Shown: positions 1-9,886, counted from the stretch's first letter. The stretch: DNA of 64,000 bases from Paludisphaera soli (GCF_011064595.1 NZ_JAALJI010000004.1:62001-126000), one strand, 5' to 3'. Numbers and translations: made by a program. The notes: a model not told the origin generated them from the letters alone.

Positions 1-57
1 GGGCGGCCCGCCCGGACGTCGGAAATCCCCCGCCTTCGGCGTCCGGGCGGGCCGCCC
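1..57. repeat. Perfect 18-bp inverted repeat (hairpin)
   Basis: Positions 1-18 are the exact reverse complement of 40-57, with a 21-base spacer. The stem is almost pure G+C. No T-run follows on either side, so if it is a terminator it belongs to a gene lying left of the window. The left arm may extend beyond the window edge. Confidence 0.6.
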
Positions 58-133
58 GGACCACGAGGAGCTGGAACGCCGTGCCACCCCAGATCTCCGA
101 GGACGAGGGTGCCAGCCTCGGTCCCGTCTGAAG

Positions 134-162
134 TTGACGGTCCCGGCGGTTTGGCATACCAT
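134..162 (+). promoter_or_regulatory. Candidate sigma70-type promoter for the glycosyltransferase
   Basis: TTGACG at 134-139 and TACCAT at 157-162 are separated by 17 bases, the optimal spacing, and lie about 70 bases before the start codon at 231. This is a match by eye only; in DNA this GC-rich a TTGACG/TACCAT pair is nevertheless uncommon. Confidence 0.4.
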
Positions 163-230
163 CCGCGCGACTTCGGCCGGTCCCGCCGGGGGATGGAGTC
201 CGTCCACGTCCCGAGAGAGGATCACCGATC

Positions 231-1523
231 ATGGCGCGAACGCCGGGGAGGATCGCGAGGTTCGGCCTGCCGCCGATCCCGGCCCTGGCGATCGCGGTCG
301 AGGTCGGGCTGCTGCTGCGGGTCCTCGCGGCGGACGTGCTGGAATGGCGGGTGCGTCGGGGGGGCGGCGATCGGGTCTGCCTGCTGCCGGACGCGGAGTA
401 CTACTGGAAGCTCGCCGAGACGATCCGCGACGGCGAACTGTTCCAGATCGTCGAGTGGGGCGACATCCCCCACTTCGCCCTCCGCACGCCGGGCTATCCC
501 CTGTTCCTGGCCGCGTGCCGCTGGCTCCTGGGAGACCGGCCGCTCGGCGCGCGGCTCGTCCAGGCCGGGCTCGGGGCGCTCTCCGTCTGGCTGGTCTTCC
601 GGCTGGCGCGGGCCGCGACGGGCGAGGCCGATCGCCGCGCGGCGCCGGTCGCCTCGGCGTTGACGGCGATACATCCGTATTTCGTGATCATGTCGGTCCT
701 CCTACTGTCCGAGGCGTTGTTCGTCCCGCTCCTGCTGGCTTTCCTTTGGGCGATGGCCGTCCTCTGGGACCGCGACGCGACCCGGGCGATGCTCGCGCCG
801 GCGATGGGGGCGGGGGTCGCGGCGGGGGCCTCGGTGCTGGTGCGGCCGTCGTGCCTGCTCTACTTCCCGGCGGCGACGGCGGCCTGGCTGGCGTGCCGCG
901 CCGTCTCGAAGCGGCCGATGCGGCCGGCGGCGGTCGCGGCGCTGGTCGTCGCGATCGGTTTCGCGGGCGTGATGGCGCCCTGGTGGGTCCGCAACGCGAG
1001 GATCTACGGCGCGTTCGTGCCGACGGCCCTCTGGATGGGGGCCAGCCTCTACGACGGCCTGAACCCGAACGCGACCGGGGCGAGCGACATGCGGTTCCTG
1101 AACGAGCCCGACGTCTGGCCGAACAGCGAGCAGGACCAGGACGAGTTGTTGAGGCGGCGGGCCTTCGCGTTCGCCCGCGAGAATCCGGGGCGGGCGCTGG
1201 AGCTGGCCGTGGTGAAGCTCGGCCGCTACTGGAGCCCCTGGCCCAACGCCGAGGGGGTGCGGTCGCCCTGGCTCACGATAGCCTCGGGCCTGGTGATGAC
1301 GCCGCTGCTGGGGCTGACGGCGTTCGGCCTCTGGACGCTGCGCCGGGACCCCCGAGCCTGGATCCTGCTGGCGGGGCCGATCCTCTATTTCGCCGTGATC
1401 CATGCGGCGTTCGCCAGCTCGATGCGCTATCGGACCCCGGGCGAGGTCCCGGCGATGGGCCTGGCGGCGGTGGGGCTGCTGCGGGCGGCCGACGGGATTC
1501 CGGGGCGTCGGAAGCCGGCCTGA
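231..1523 (+). CDS. PMT/ArnT-like membrane glycosyltransferase (GT39/GT83-type fold)
   Basis: A 430-aa polytopic membrane protein with about ten hydrophobic segments. Near residues 50-60 it has PDAEYYWKLAETI, the acidic first-loop signature of the dolichyl-phosphate-mannose/ArnT (GT-C) superfamily, followed by RTPGYPLFLA as in family members. Known relatives move a sugar from a polyprenyl-phosphate donor to a protein or lipid on the outer face of the cytoplasmic membrane; substrate here cannot be told. It begins at ATG 231 and is followed 29 nt later by the AsmA-like gene on the same strand, so the two may be co-transcribed. A second, longer GT-C enzyme lies at 48501. Family assignment is reasonably sure, specificity unknown. 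Confidence 0.75.
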   Translation: MARTPGRIARFGLPPIPALAIAVEVGLLLRVLAADVLEWRVRRGGGDRVCLLPDAEYYWKLAETIRDGELFQIVEWGDIPHFALRTPGYPLFLAACRWLLGDRPLGARLVQAGLGALSVWLVFRLARAATGEADRRAAPVASALTAIHPYFVIMSVLLLSEALFVPLLLAFLWAMAVLWDRDATRAMLAPAMGAGVAAGASVLVRPSCLLYFPAATAAWLACRAVSKRPMRPAAVAALVVAIGFAGVMAPWWVRNARIYGAFVPTALWMGASLYDGLNPNATGASDMRFLNEPDVWPNSEQDQDELLRRRAFAFARENPGRALELAVVKLGRYWSPWPNAEGVRSPWLTIASGLVMTPLLGLTAFGLWTLRRDPRAWILLAGPILYFAVIHAAFASSMRYRTPGEVPAMGLAAVGLLRAADGIPGRRKPA

Positions 1524-1552
1524 TCGAAGTTCGAGGTCGAGGGGGGGATGGC

Positions 1553-4500
1553 ATGAGGTTCGGACGTCGCCTGGCGAAGATCCTGATCTGGGGGACGGTC
1601 GTCGGCCTGGGGCTGGCGGCGGCGTCGGTCTGGTTCGCGTACGCCTTCGTCACCGACAGCGACACCGTGACCCGGCTGATCCGCGCCGAGCTGCGGCGGT
1701 TCTTCCCCCGCGCCGAGTTCGAGTTCGGCAACGTGGAGTTCCGACCCCTGCGCGGCAAGGCGACGCTCAAGCAGATCACGGCGATCCAGCAGGTGGACGG
1801 CCGCCCGTTCACGTCCGCGACCCTCCCCTGGCTGGAGGTCCGGTTCAACACCTGGAAGATGATCCAGGGCGAACAGTCTCCGAGCGAGGTGGTCGTCACC
1901 CGCCCCACGCTCCGGCTCCTGCGCAAGAAGGACGGCGGCTGGAACCTGCTGGACCTTCCGGCGCGACCCTGGCCCAAGGCGGCCATCGAGAACCCGCCCC
2001 CCATCGAGATCCTCAACGGCACCGTCGAGATGATGGTCGACCGCCAGGGCGAGCGGGGCGCGGCCGCCGGCGAGGGCCAGGTGGCCGCGGCGATCCTCCG
2101 CGACGTCGCGCTGCACATCGAGCCGATCGAGGGGGGCCGCCTGCAATTCAAGGGCTCGGCGCGGGGCGACCTGTTCAACCGCGTGGACCTGCACGGGACG
2201 GTCGACCCCGCCACGGGCGAGGTCGAGCTGGCCGGCAACCTGGTCGACCTGGCGATCTCGGACACGCTCCGCCGCCGCCTGCCGGCCGAGTCCGTCGCCG
2301 GCTACGACGCGTTGGCCCTCAGCGGCGGCGACGTCGACGTGGACCTCAAGAAGCTGACGTTCCGGCCCGCCCTGCCGCCCGAGTCCCGACTCTCGTACGA
2401 GGTCGAGGCCCAGCTCCTGCGCGGGGTCTGCGGGTGCCCCCAGCTCCCGTTCCCGATCAACGACCTGTCGGCCCGCATCGGGCTGAGCGACGGCGTCCTG
2501 ACGATCCTCCACGCCGAGGGCTTCAACGGCGCGACCCGCGTGCGGGCCTCGGGCGCCATGACCATGACCGGGCCCCCCCACGAGGCCCCGATGGACCTCC
2601 GCCTGGAGGCCTTCGACCTGGACTTGGACCAGCGCCTCGAGGAACGCACGCCCCCGCAGTTCGCCGAGCTGTGGGACGTCTTCAAGCCCCGGGGGCGGGT
2701 GAACGTCCAGGCCCACGTCGAGCGCGCGGTCGCCGGGGGGCCGGTCGCGGTCGAGGCCTCGGCCGACCTGCAGGGAGTCTCGGCGCTCTACCGGCACTTC
2801 AAGTACCCGCTGAACAACCTCAAGGGGACCCTGGCGATGGAAGGGCGTCGGCTCACGGTCGACCTCGCCGGCCCGATCGGGGACAAGCCGGCGCGGCTGC
2901 ACGGGACGGTCGACGACCCCGGCCCCGACGCGCGGGTGAACCTGACGGTCGAGGCCGAGTCGCTGCCGATCGACGCCGCGTTCCTCGCCGCCCTGCCGGC
3001 CGACGCCCGCCGCACGGTCAACCGCTTCAAGCCGGGCGGCTCGGTCGAGGCCGAGGCCCGGATCTTCCGCGAGCCGATGGTCGGCCCCCCGCAGCTGACC
3101 ACCGAGGGCCTCCTGGCCTTCGAGAAGGGGCGCGTGACCATCGACTCGAAACTCGCATTGGACCCCCGCTCTTGCCACCTGACCTGGGAGGAACTCCCCT
3201 ACACCGTGCGGAACCTCTCGGGCGAGTTGGAGCTGCACAACGACCTCTGGATCTTCAAGAACCTCAGGGGCCGCAACGGCCAGGCCGTGCTCACCGGGTC
3301 GGGCCGGGTCGAGAAGCTCCCCGGCCCGGACCTCCCCAACGGCGAGCCCCCGCTGAAGATCGGCATGACCCTGCACGCCGAGAACCTGCCGTTCAGCGAG
3401 GAGCTGCGGCAGGCCCTGCCGAAGGCCTGGGAAAAGTCCTGGAAGTTCATCAACCCCGACGGGGCCAGCGACGTCCGCGCCGTGATCGCCGTGGAGACCG
3501 GCAAGCCGGACCAGACCCGGGTGACGATCGTGCCCAGGCCCGGGTCGAGCGTCCGCCTGGTGGTCCCGCGCTCGCCCGGCCCGGACGTCGTGCCCGGCTC
3601 GACGATCGAGTTGAGGATGGAGGACGCGCTCGGGAACTTCGAGTTCGTCAACGGCAAGGTCGACATGAGCGACGTCAAGTTCACGTTCCACAACGCGCCG
3701 GTGGACTTCCCGAAGGGGAGCGTGGTCGTCGAGGACAGCGGCCGCTTCGACCTGGCCGTCGAGGGCCTCTCGGTCCGCGGCCTGCGGTTCGACGCCAGCC
3801 TTCGGAAGCTCATGCCCACGCTGATGGCCCAGTTCGCCATGCGGCTGGACGACGGCAAGCCGTTCACCGCCCACGGCGACATCCAGATCGGCTGGAGCGG
3901 CGAGCCTGACGTCCCGGCCTGGTGCAAGTGGGCGAACACCCAGGTCATCCTCGTCGACAACAAGCTCAAGACGAGCGTGCCGCTGGAGCACGTCAACGGC
4001 GCCTTCAAGAACGTCTGGGGCGAGTCCAACGGGCAGTACCTCCGGGTTAAGGGAGTCCTGGACATCCACAGCGCCAGCGTCCTCGGTCTGCAGGTCACGC
4101 AGGTCCAGGCTCCCCTGACGCTGGGGAACGGCGAGGCCCGGCTGGAGAGCCTCCGCGGCAAGTTCCTGGGGGGCGAGATCTACGGCGAGGGGGCGATCAC
4201 GCTCGACCAGACCCCGCGCTATAGCGGCTCGCTGCAGATCTCGGCGGCCAACCTCCAGGACTACGCGATGAGCCTGCTCGGCCGGCAGTCGTTCAAGGGC
4301 CTGGTCAACGCCAAGGTGGCGTTCAACGGCCTGGGGACGGACCTGCGCAGCCTCCAGGGGACGGGCGAGGGCCACGTCGTCGACGGCGACCTCGGCGAGC
4401 TCCCCTTCGTGCTCAAGTTCGCCAAGGCCGTCAACCCCCTCTCCGTCCGGGCGTCGGGGCGGGACGGCAAGTCGATGTTCGACGCGGCCGACATCGAGTT

Positions 4501-4777
4501 CCGGATCGTCAACGGCACCACCCATTTCGACCTGATCCGGCTCACCGGCAGCCCCATCAGCCTGGAAGGGGACGGCACCCGCGACCCGTTCGACAACATC
4601 GACCTGCGGCTGCAGGTCCTCTACGGCCGCAACCGATTCGACGTCCCCGTCCTCAGCCCGATGATCCGCGAGGCCAGCGGCCAGCTGGTCAACGTCCGCA
4701 TCCGGGGCACGCTCTCGCAACCGCGCGCCGACGTGAAGGTCGGCCCCCAGTTCCAGCCCGCCGGCGACCGCCGCTGA
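1553..4777 (+). CDS. AsmA-like / TamB-YhdP-type envelope protein
   Basis: 1,074 aa. One N-terminal membrane anchor (residues about 8-32) is followed by a very long beta-rich region without further membrane spans, built from repeated strands of the AsmA type (for example LQISAANLQDYAMSLLG and VAFNGLGTDLRSLQGTGEGH near the C terminus, which resemble the AsmA C-terminal domain). Proteins of this group (AsmA, YhdP, TamB) are inner-membrane-anchored periplasmic bridges implicated in moving lipids to the outer membrane. The same frame stays open upstream to 134, but that part has shadow composition and overlaps the glycosyltransferase, so ATG 1553 is chosen; a purine-rich GGGGGGG stretch at 1541-1547 sits just upstream. 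Exact subfamily uncertain. Confidence 0.75.
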   Translation: MRFGRRLAKILIWGTVVGLGLAAASVWFAYAFVTDSDTVTRLIRAELRRFFPRAEFEFGNVEFRPLRGKATLKQITAIQQVDGRPFTSATLPWLEVRFNTWKMIQGEQSPSEVVVTRPTLRLLRKKDGGWNLLDLPARPWPKAAIENPPPIEILNGTVEMMVDRQGERGAAAGEGQVAAAILRDVALHIEPIEGGRLQFKGSARGDLFNRVDLHGTVDPATGEVELAGNLVDLAISDTLRRRLPAESVAGYDALALSGGDVDVDLKKLTFRPALPPESRLSYEVEAQLLRGVCGCPQLPFPINDLSARIGLSDGVLTILHAEGFNGATRVRASGAMTMTGPPHEAPMDLRLEAFDLDLDQRLEERTPPQFAELWDVFKPRGRVNVQAHVERAVAGGPVAVEASADLQGVSALYRHFKYPLNNLKGTLAMEGRRLTVDLAGPIGDKPARLHGTVDDPGPDARVNLTVEAESLPIDAAFLAALPADARRTVNRFKPGGSVEAEARIFREPMVGPPQLTTEGLLAFEKGRVTIDSKLALDPRSCHLTWEELPYTVRNLSGELELHNDLWIFKNLRGRNGQAVLTGSGRVEKLPGPDLPNGEPPLKIGMTLHAENLPFSEELRQALPKAWEKSWKFINPDGASDVRAVIAVETGKPDQTRVTIVPRPGSSVRLVVPRSPGPDVVPGSTIELRMEDALGNFEFVNGKVDMSDVKFTFHNAPVDFPKGSVVVEDSGRFDLAVEGLSVRGLRFDASLRKLMPTLMAQFAMRLDDGKPFTAHGDIQIGWSGEPDVPAWCKWANTQVILVDNKLKTSVPLEHVNGAFKNVWGESNGQYLRVKGVLDIHSASVLGLQVTQVQAPLTLGNGEARLESLRGKFLGGEIYGEGAITLDQTPRYSGSLQISAANLQDYAMSLLGRQSFKGLVNAKVAFNGLGTDLRSLQGTGEGHVVDGDLGELPFVLKFAKAVNPLSVRASGRDGKSMFDAADIEFRIVNGTTHFDLIRLTGSPISLEGDGTRDPFDNIDLRLQVLYGRNRFDVPVLSPMIREASGQLVNVRIRGTLSQPRADVKVGPQFQPAGDRR

Positions 4778-4868
4778 CGACCGCCGGCGCCCCCCGCCGC
4801 GATTCCGGCGTGCGTCCTTCCCCCCGGCGGTGCGCGCGGGGTATCCTCGGATGCGGGAGGAACACCGC

Positions 4869-5957
4869 ATGCGACCGAGCCGACGCCGATCCGCCTTCGC
4901 CCTGTCGTTCGCCGCCGCCTGGGCCCTCGCGGGGGCTCCCCGCGCCGAGGAGCCGCCGCCGGCGAAGCCGCACCCGCTCATCGCCCCGATGAAGGAGGGG
5001 CTGAACATCACCGGGATCAACTCCCGGGGCGACGTCGTCGGCTTCCACTGGGAGCCGGAGAACGGCAACCCGGACATCCTGTACGAGGCCCCGTTCCTCG
5101 CCCAGGGCGAGAAGATCACCCGCCTGCCGCTGCTGAAGACGTACACCGCCACCTTCCCCGTCGCCGTCAGCGACGACGGCGTGGTCGTCGGCCGGTCGAG
5201 CAAGCCCGCGCCCCCCAACACCTACGTCTACCTGCGGAACCAGGCGTTCGTCTGGACCGCCGACAAGGGGATGCTCGGGCTCGGCGCCCCCGAAGGCGAC
5301 GGCGCCTCGTTCGCCACCGGGATCAGCCGCGACGGCCGCCGCATCAGCGGGATCAGCGTCGGCGACTACCGGCTCCGCGGCGTCCTCTGGGAGCGCGACG
5401 GCGACGCCTGGAAGGCCGTCCTCGTCCCCGAGGCCGACCAGCTCGGCTCGAACGTCCTGGCCATCAGCCCGGACGGCAAGCGCCTGGCCGCCATCCAGAA
5501 GGGGGAGACCTCGCTCTGGACCGAGACCGGCCCCGGCGCCTGGAAGCGCGAGTCCCTCCCCAACCAGCCCGGCGCCCTCATCCCCCGAGCGGTGAACGAC
5601 GCGGGGACGGTCGCCGGCTTCCGCAACGAACCGGACGGCGCCCTCACCGCCCTGATCTGGTCGCCCGAAGCCGGCGTGCTCAAGCTCCCGATCCCCGCGG
5701 GCTTCGAGCACGGCCAGGCCACAGGCGTCAACAACGCCGGAGCCGTCGTCGGCCAGGTCGACGGCCCCCACGGCCGACTCCCCGGCCCCCGAGCCTTCGT
5801 CTACGAGGACGGCAAGCTCCGCCTCCTCGACGAGCACGGCCCCAACCTCGTCTGGGCCACCGTCATCAACGACGCCGGCCAGATCTCCGGCGTCCTCGAA
5901 GAACCCGAGATCCCGGCGGAGCAGCCCGCCGCCGACGAGCCCGCTAAGCAGCCCTGA
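4869..5957 (+). CDS. Secreted HAF-repeat (beta-propeller-like) protein
   Basis: 362 aa with a Sec signal peptide (MRPSRRRSAFALSFAAAWAL, cleavage near AGAPRAEE). The body carries about six copies of a short repeat of the form IN(x)xGxVVG: INSRGDVVGF, VSDDGVVVGR, ISRDGRRISG, VNDAGTVAGF, VNNAGAVVGQ and INDAGQISGV. This is the HAF extracellular repeat, which is predicted to fold as a propeller; no enzymatic function is known. ATG 4869 was chosen because GGGAGGA precedes it by about 8 bases and it opens directly on the signal peptide. The tail ends in a Pro/Glu/Ala stretch. It is probably an exported, envelope-facing protein of unknown role. Confidence 0.75.
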   Translation: MRPSRRRSAFALSFAAAWALAGAPRAEEPPPAKPHPLIAPMKEGLNITGINSRGDVVGFHWEPENGNPDILYEAPFLAQGEKITRLPLLKTYTATFPVAVSDDGVVVGRSSKPAPPNTYVYLRNQAFVWTADKGMLGLGAPEGDGASFATGISRDGRRISGISVGDYRLRGVLWERDGDAWKAVLVPEADQLGSNVLAISPDGKRLAAIQKGETSLWTETGPGAWKRESLPNQPGALIPRAVNDAGTVAGFRNEPDGALTALIWSPEAGVLKLPIPAGFEHGQATGVNNAGAVVGQVDGPHGRLPGPRAFVYEDGKLRLLDEHGPNLVWATVINDAGQISGVLEEPEIPAEQPAADEPAKQP

Positions 5958-6054
5958 GAGCGACCGGTCGAAGACCCCCCCGCGAGCGGCGGCGGAGCCG
6001 CCCTCGGCCTCCGTCCGGTCCTGAGCGAGTCCCCGCGACGAGTCCGCGAGAACG

Positions 6055-7008
6055 ATGACCGAGGCCGCCTTGAATCCCGACCTGATCGCCCTGCTGCGCT
6101 CGCCCAAGACGAAGACTCCGCTGCACATCGACGGTTCAGAGCTGGCCTCGGCCGACGGCTCCGAGCGGTTCCCGGTCGTGAACGGCGTGCCCCGGCTGGC
6201 GGGCGAGACCTACGTCGGCAGCTTCGGCCGCCAGTGGAACCGCTACGACGTGGCGCGGGCCGAGGAGGACGAGGCGACCTTCGAGGCCAAGACGGGCGTC
6301 CCCCCCCGCGAGCTGGCGGGCAAGCGGGTCCTCGACGCCGGCTGCGGCGGCGGACGGTACGCGAAGCTCCTGGGCGAGCACGGCGCCGAGGTGCTCGGCG
6401 TCGACCTCAGCAGCGCCGTGGACAAGGCCGCGGCGCTTTCGGCCGGCCTGCCCAACGTCCAGATCGTCCAGGCCGACCTGCTGGACCTGCCGGTCGCCGA
6501 GGGGGCGTTCGACCTGGTCTTCTCGATCGGCGTGCTGCACCACTCGCCCGACCCGCGCCGAGCGTTCGCCGAGATCGCCCGCCGCGTGAAACCGGGAGGG
6601 CGGCTGGCGGTCTGGCTCTATCGCAAGAACACGCCGCCGCAGGAGTGGCTCAACTCGGGCGTCCGCGCCCTGACCACCCGCCTGCCGGCCCGCGTGCTGG
6701 AGCCCCTGTGCGTTGGCCTGGGGGCGGTCGGCAGCGTACCGGTCCTGAACCGGACCTTGAACAAGCTCGTCAACTTCTCCGCCCACCCGGACTGGACGCT
6801 CCGCGTCTGCGACAACTTCGACTGGTGGGCGCCGACGTATCAGTCGCACCATTCCCTCGCCGAACTCCGCTCCTGGTTCGCCGAGGAGGGCTTCGAGGAC
6901 CTCGTCGACCTCCGCCCCATGAAGTCCGGCCGCCTCTACGAATGGACCTATGACCGCAACCTCATCATCGGCTCCGGCGTGAACGTCGCGGGGCGGAAGC
7001 GGGGATGA
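6055..7008 (+). CDS. SAM-dependent class I methyltransferase with Trm112p-like N terminus
   Basis: 317 aa. Residues 10-48 (LLRSPKTKTPL to FPVVNGVPRL) resemble the Trm112p-like segment often found before methyltransferase domains, but without its zinc cysteines. SAM-binding motif I is VLDAGCGGGRYAKLL (about 92-106), motif II GVDLS, and a motif IV-like FSIGVLHHSPDP follows, as in Methyltransf_11/25 proteins that act on small molecules or lipids. The C-terminal 100 residues are family-specific and include LYEWTYDRN. Such proteins are often in glycan or natural-product gene sets; here the neighbours do not reveal a substrate. Methyltransferase activity is well supported, target unknown. Confidence 0.8.
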   Translation: MTEAALNPDLIALLRSPKTKTPLHIDGSELASADGSERFPVVNGVPRLAGETYVGSFGRQWNRYDVARAEEDEATFEAKTGVPPRELAGKRVLDAGCGGGRYAKLLGEHGAEVLGVDLSSAVDKAAALSAGLPNVQIVQADLLDLPVAEGAFDLVFSIGVLHHSPDPRRAFAEIARRVKPGGRLAVWLYRKNTPPQEWLNSGVRALTTRLPARVLEPLCVGLGAVGSVPVLNRTLNKLVNFSAHPDWTLRVCDNFDWWAPTYQSHHSLAELRSWFAEEGFEDLVDLRPMKSGRLYEWTYDRNLIIGSGVNVAGRKRG

Positions 7009-7016
7009 TCGACGCC

Positions 7017-7361
7017 TCACGCCGGCACGACGTCGGCGAGTTGCCCGAGCCAGGCGAGGACGGGGATCGAGGTCAGGATGACGAGGATTTGCAGGAGCAG
7101 CATCGAGCCGCCGGAATAATTCATCAGGCCCAGACGCGTGGCGAGCCAGGCGGAGACGGCGAACGAGATGAAGACGGGCGCGAGGATGAGCAGCGCGAAA
7201 TAGGCCAATGGGTTGCGGGGCACGGGGATCGGCCCAGCTTCTCCGCCTCGGGGGCCGGCGAGGGCTATCGGCAAGCCGATCGCAAGCGTCGTCAGGGCCG
7301 AGGTCGTCGCGACGACGGACCAGCGGGCGGCTCGCGCCAGCGTTGGCTTCAGCGTGGTCAT
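7017..7361 (-). CDS. Small integral membrane protein, function unknown
   Basis: 114 aa with three predicted membrane segments (about 15-35, 50-72, 84-108). No recognised domain. It lies 8 nt after the convergent methyltransferase and downstream of the SMP-30 gene (22-nt gap) on the same strand, so it may be the last gene of that short transcript. Support is the open frame plus its hydrophobic pattern; the reverse-strand frame here has no sensible composition. Confidence 0.55.
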   Translation of the reverse strand: MTTLKPTLARAARWSVVATTSALTTLAIGLPIALAGPRGGEAGPIPVPRNPLAYFALLILAPVFISFAVSAWLATRLGLMNYSGGSMLLLQILVILTSIPVLAWLGQLADVVPA

Positions 7362-7383
7362 ACAGGTCCCCGGCGGTCCGCGG

Positions 7384-8307
7384 TCACCGCCGCGTGACGC
7401 GATACCCCGTCATGGTGGTGGGGATGCGGTAGAGGCTCTTGCCGGCGAGGATGTAGAGGATCTGTCCGTCGTCGCCGCCGAACTCGACGTTGGCGGCGGC
7501 TTCGGGGGTGGGGATCAGGGCGAGGCGCTTGCCCTCCGGGGAGAAGACGACGGCGCCCTTCGCCGTGGCGGCGACGATCCGGCCGTCGACGGCGATCGTC
7601 ATGCCGTCGATCCCGGCGTCGGGGCCGAATTCCTGGAGGACGCGGGGGTTGGAGGCGTCCCCCTTCGCGTCGAGGTCGACGGCGAGGAGCGCGCGGCGCT
7701 GGCCGCCGTTATCGGCGATGTACAGGGTCTTGCCGTCGGGGCTGACGACCAGGCCGTTGGGCTTCGTCGCCGTCGTCTCCAGCCTGGTCACGCGGCCGTC
7801 GGGGTCGATGCGGAAGACGCCCTCGAAGTCCAGCTCGCGGGACTCGTCGCCGACGTAGCGTGGGTCCGAGAAGTAGACCCGCCCCTTCGCATCGATGGTC
7901 ACGTCGTTGGGGCTGTTGAACCGCTTGCCCTCGAAGCGGTCGGCCAGGGTCCGGCATTCGCCGTCCAGGTCGGTGATCGAGATCCGCCGCCCGCCGCCGG
8001 TGTTGGCGCCCTCGGCGACGATCAGCCGTCCCTGGCCGTCGAAGATCATGCCGTTCGCCCGGCCGCTCGGCTCGCGGAAGACCTTCGTCTCGCCCGTGCT
8101 GGGGTTGAACCGCATGATCCTGTCGCCGATGTCGGAGAACAGGATCGAGCCGTCGGCGGCCGTCGCCCCCCCCTCCGTGAACGTCCCCAGGTCCCAGAGC
8201 TTCTCGACCCGCTCCAGCGGCTCGACCACCTCGTCCGGGTCGTCGCCGTGACGGACGCCCCCGAAGGCCGATAGCAACGCGAGCAGCAAGGCGGCGGACG
8301 CGGACAT
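7384..8307 (-). CDS. SMP-30/gluconolactonase-family protein
   Basis: 307 aa with an N-terminal signal peptide (MSASAALLLALLSAFGG), so it is exported. The six-bladed propeller pattern of SMP-30/gluconolactonase/LRE proteins is clear: GGATAADGSILFSDI, RANGMIFDGQGRL, FNSPNDVTIDAKGRVYFSD (the metal-binding N-D pair) and KPNGLVVSPDGKTLYI with its conserved Asn. Relatives hydrolyse sugar lactones such as gluconolactone using a divalent metal. GGAG about 6 bases upstream supports ATG 8307. It sits 30 nt after the DUF1501 gene, so the two are probably one transcript; this fits periplasmic carbohydrate breakdown, but the substrate is not known. Confidence 0.85.
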   Translation of the reverse strand: MSASAALLLALLSAFGGVRHGDDPDEVVEPLERVEKLWDLGTFTEGGATAADGSILFSDIGDRIMRFNPSTGETKVFREPSGRANGMIFDGQGRLIVAEGANTGGGRRISITDLDGECRTLADRFEGKRFNSPNDVTIDAKGRVYFSDPRYVGDESRELDFEGVFRIDPDGRVTRLETTATKPNGLVVSPDGKTLYIADNGGQRRALLAVDLDAKGDASNPRVLQEFGPDAGIDGMTIAVDGRIVAATAKGAVVFSPEGKRLALIPTPEAAANVEFGGDDGQILYILAGKSLYRIPTTMTGYRVTRR

Positions 8308-8337
8308 GGCGGGCTCCGGGAGAGGAGTCGGTTCGGG

Positions 8338-9795
8338 TCAGGTCAGGATGTCGCGGATGACGTGTCCGTGGACGTCGGTCAGCCGGCGCTGGGCGCCGTT
8401 GTTGTAGTACGTCAGGCGCTCGTGGTCGAGGCCCAGCAGGTGGAGGATGGTGGCGTGGAAGTCGTGCACGTCGACCACGTTCTCGACGGCCTGGTAGCCG
8501 AACGGGTCGGTCGCCCCGTAGCTGAACCCGCGCTTCACCCCCGCGCCGGCGAGCCAGGCGGTGAAGCCCTTGGGGTTGTGGTCGCGGCCCTGCGTCCCCT
8601 TCTGGAACGTGGGCATCCGTCCGAACTCGGTGGACCAGACGACCAGGGTGTCGTCCAGCATCCCGCGCTCCTTCAAATCGATGAGCAGCGCGGCGGCGGG
8701 CTTGTCGAGGATCGGCCCGTGGCGGTCGTAGTCCGACTTGATCCGCCGGTGGCCGTCCCAGTTGAGCGCGCCTTCGCCCATCGCGAAGGCCCCGTTGAAC
8801 AGGGTGACGAACCGCACCCCGCGCTCCAAAAGCCGGCGCGCCAGCAGGCAGTTGCGGCCGAAGCCGGCGAGGATCGGGTCGGCGTCGTCCAGGCCGTAGA
8901 GCGAGCGCACGGCCGGGCTCTCGCGCGAGAGGTCGCCGACCTCCGGCGCGCTGAGCTGCATCCGCGCCGCCAGCTCATAAGCGGCGATCCGCGCCGACAG
9001 CTCGTCGTCGCCGGGGTTGCGCGCCAGGTGCTCGTCGTTGAGGACGCGAATCAGGTCGCGGGTGGCGCGGTCGTCGTCGGGGTTGATGCGGTCCGGCCGG
9101 GCCAGGTGGCGGATCGGCTTGTCGGCGTTGAACGAGGTCCCCTGGTAGACGGCCGGCAGGAAGCCGTTGGTCCAGTTGGCCGGCCCCTGCTGCGGGTCGC
9201 CGCGGGGGTCGGGGATGGCGACGTAGGCCGGCAGGTCCTGGTCGTCGGTCCCCAGCGCGTAGCTGACCCAGGCGCCCATGCTGGGGAAGCCTTCGAGCGT
9301 GAACCCGGTCGACATGAACATCTCGCCGGGGCCGTGCGTGTTCGTCTTCGAGGTCAGCGAGTGGAGGAAGCACATGTCGTCGACCCGTTCCGCCAGGTGC
9401 GGCAGCAGGTCGGACGCGTACTTGCCCGACTCGCCCCGGGGCTTGAACTCCCAGGGGCTCCTCGCCAGGGCGCCGTTCTCGCCCTGGAAGGTCAGCAGCT
9501 TGTCGGCGCCGGGCATGGGCTCGCCGTGGTGCTTGATCAGCTCGGGCTTGTAGTCCCAGGTGTCCAGGTGGCTGACGGCCCCGGTGCAGTAGATGTGCAC
9601 GACGCGCTTGGCCTTGGCGGGGAAGTGGGGCGGCTTCGCGGCGAGCGGGCCGGCCTTGGCGTCGGCCGCCAGCAGCCCCTTCTCCGCCAGGATCGCGCCC
9701 AGCGCGATCCCCCCCACGCCCGTCGCCATGTGCGACAGGAACCCCCGACGGTCGAGCAAGTGTCGGCCCAGCGGTGCGTCGTGTGTGTGGCTCAT
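8338..9795 (-). CDS. DUF1501 protein, Tat-exported
   Basis: 485 aa. The N terminus has the twin-arginine pattern [15 protein letters not shown] followed by a hydrophobic stretch, so Tat export is expected. DUF1501 hallmarks follow: [34 protein letters not shown], the [20 protein letters not shown] block and [21 protein letters not shown], all typical of the alkaline-phosphatase/sulfatase-related proteins that are strongly expanded in planctomycetes. These are usually encoded beside a DUF1549/DUF1553 cytochrome-type partner, which is absent from both flanks here. ATG 9795 is used; an in-frame ATG at 9804 would add three residues, and neither has a good ribosome site. Family certain, biochemical role unknown. 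Confidence 0.85.
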   Translation of the reverse strand: MSHTHDAPLGRHLLDRRGFLSHMATGVGGIALGAILAEKGLLAADAKAGPLAAKPPHFPAKAKRVVHIYCTGAVSHLDTWDYKPELIKHHGEPMPGADKLLTFQGENGALARSPWEFKPRGESGKYASDLLPHLAERVDDMCFLHSLTSKTNTHGPGEMFMSTGFTLEGFPSMGAWVSYALGTDDQDLPAYVAIPDPRGDPQQGPANWTNGFLPAVYQGTSFNADKPIRHLARPDRINPDDDRATRDLIRVLNDEHLARNPGDDELSARIAAYELAARMQLSAPEVGDLSRESPAVRSLYGLDDADPILAGFGRNCLLARRLLERGVRFVTLFNGAFAMGEGALNWDGHRRIKSDYDRHGPILDKPAAALLIDLKERGMLDDTLVVWSTEFGRMPTFQKGTQGRDHNPKGFTAWLAGAGVKRGFSYGATDPFGYQAVENVVDVHDFHATILHLLGLDHERLTYYNNGAQRRLTDVHGHVIRDILT

Positions 9796-9886
9796 GACCG
9801 TCATCTTGACGGACCGTCGGGCCGTCCGCCAGAGCATCGTCGACCCGCGCCCCGAATCCCCCGGGCCGCCGGGCCTCGGCCTTCGA

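Noticed and set aside
1427-5221. Very long open frame on the minus strand, opposite the AsmA-like gene
   Set aside because: It overlaps two well-supported plus-strand genes, is Leu/Arg/Gly-rich without domains, and is the expected antisense frame in high-GC DNA.
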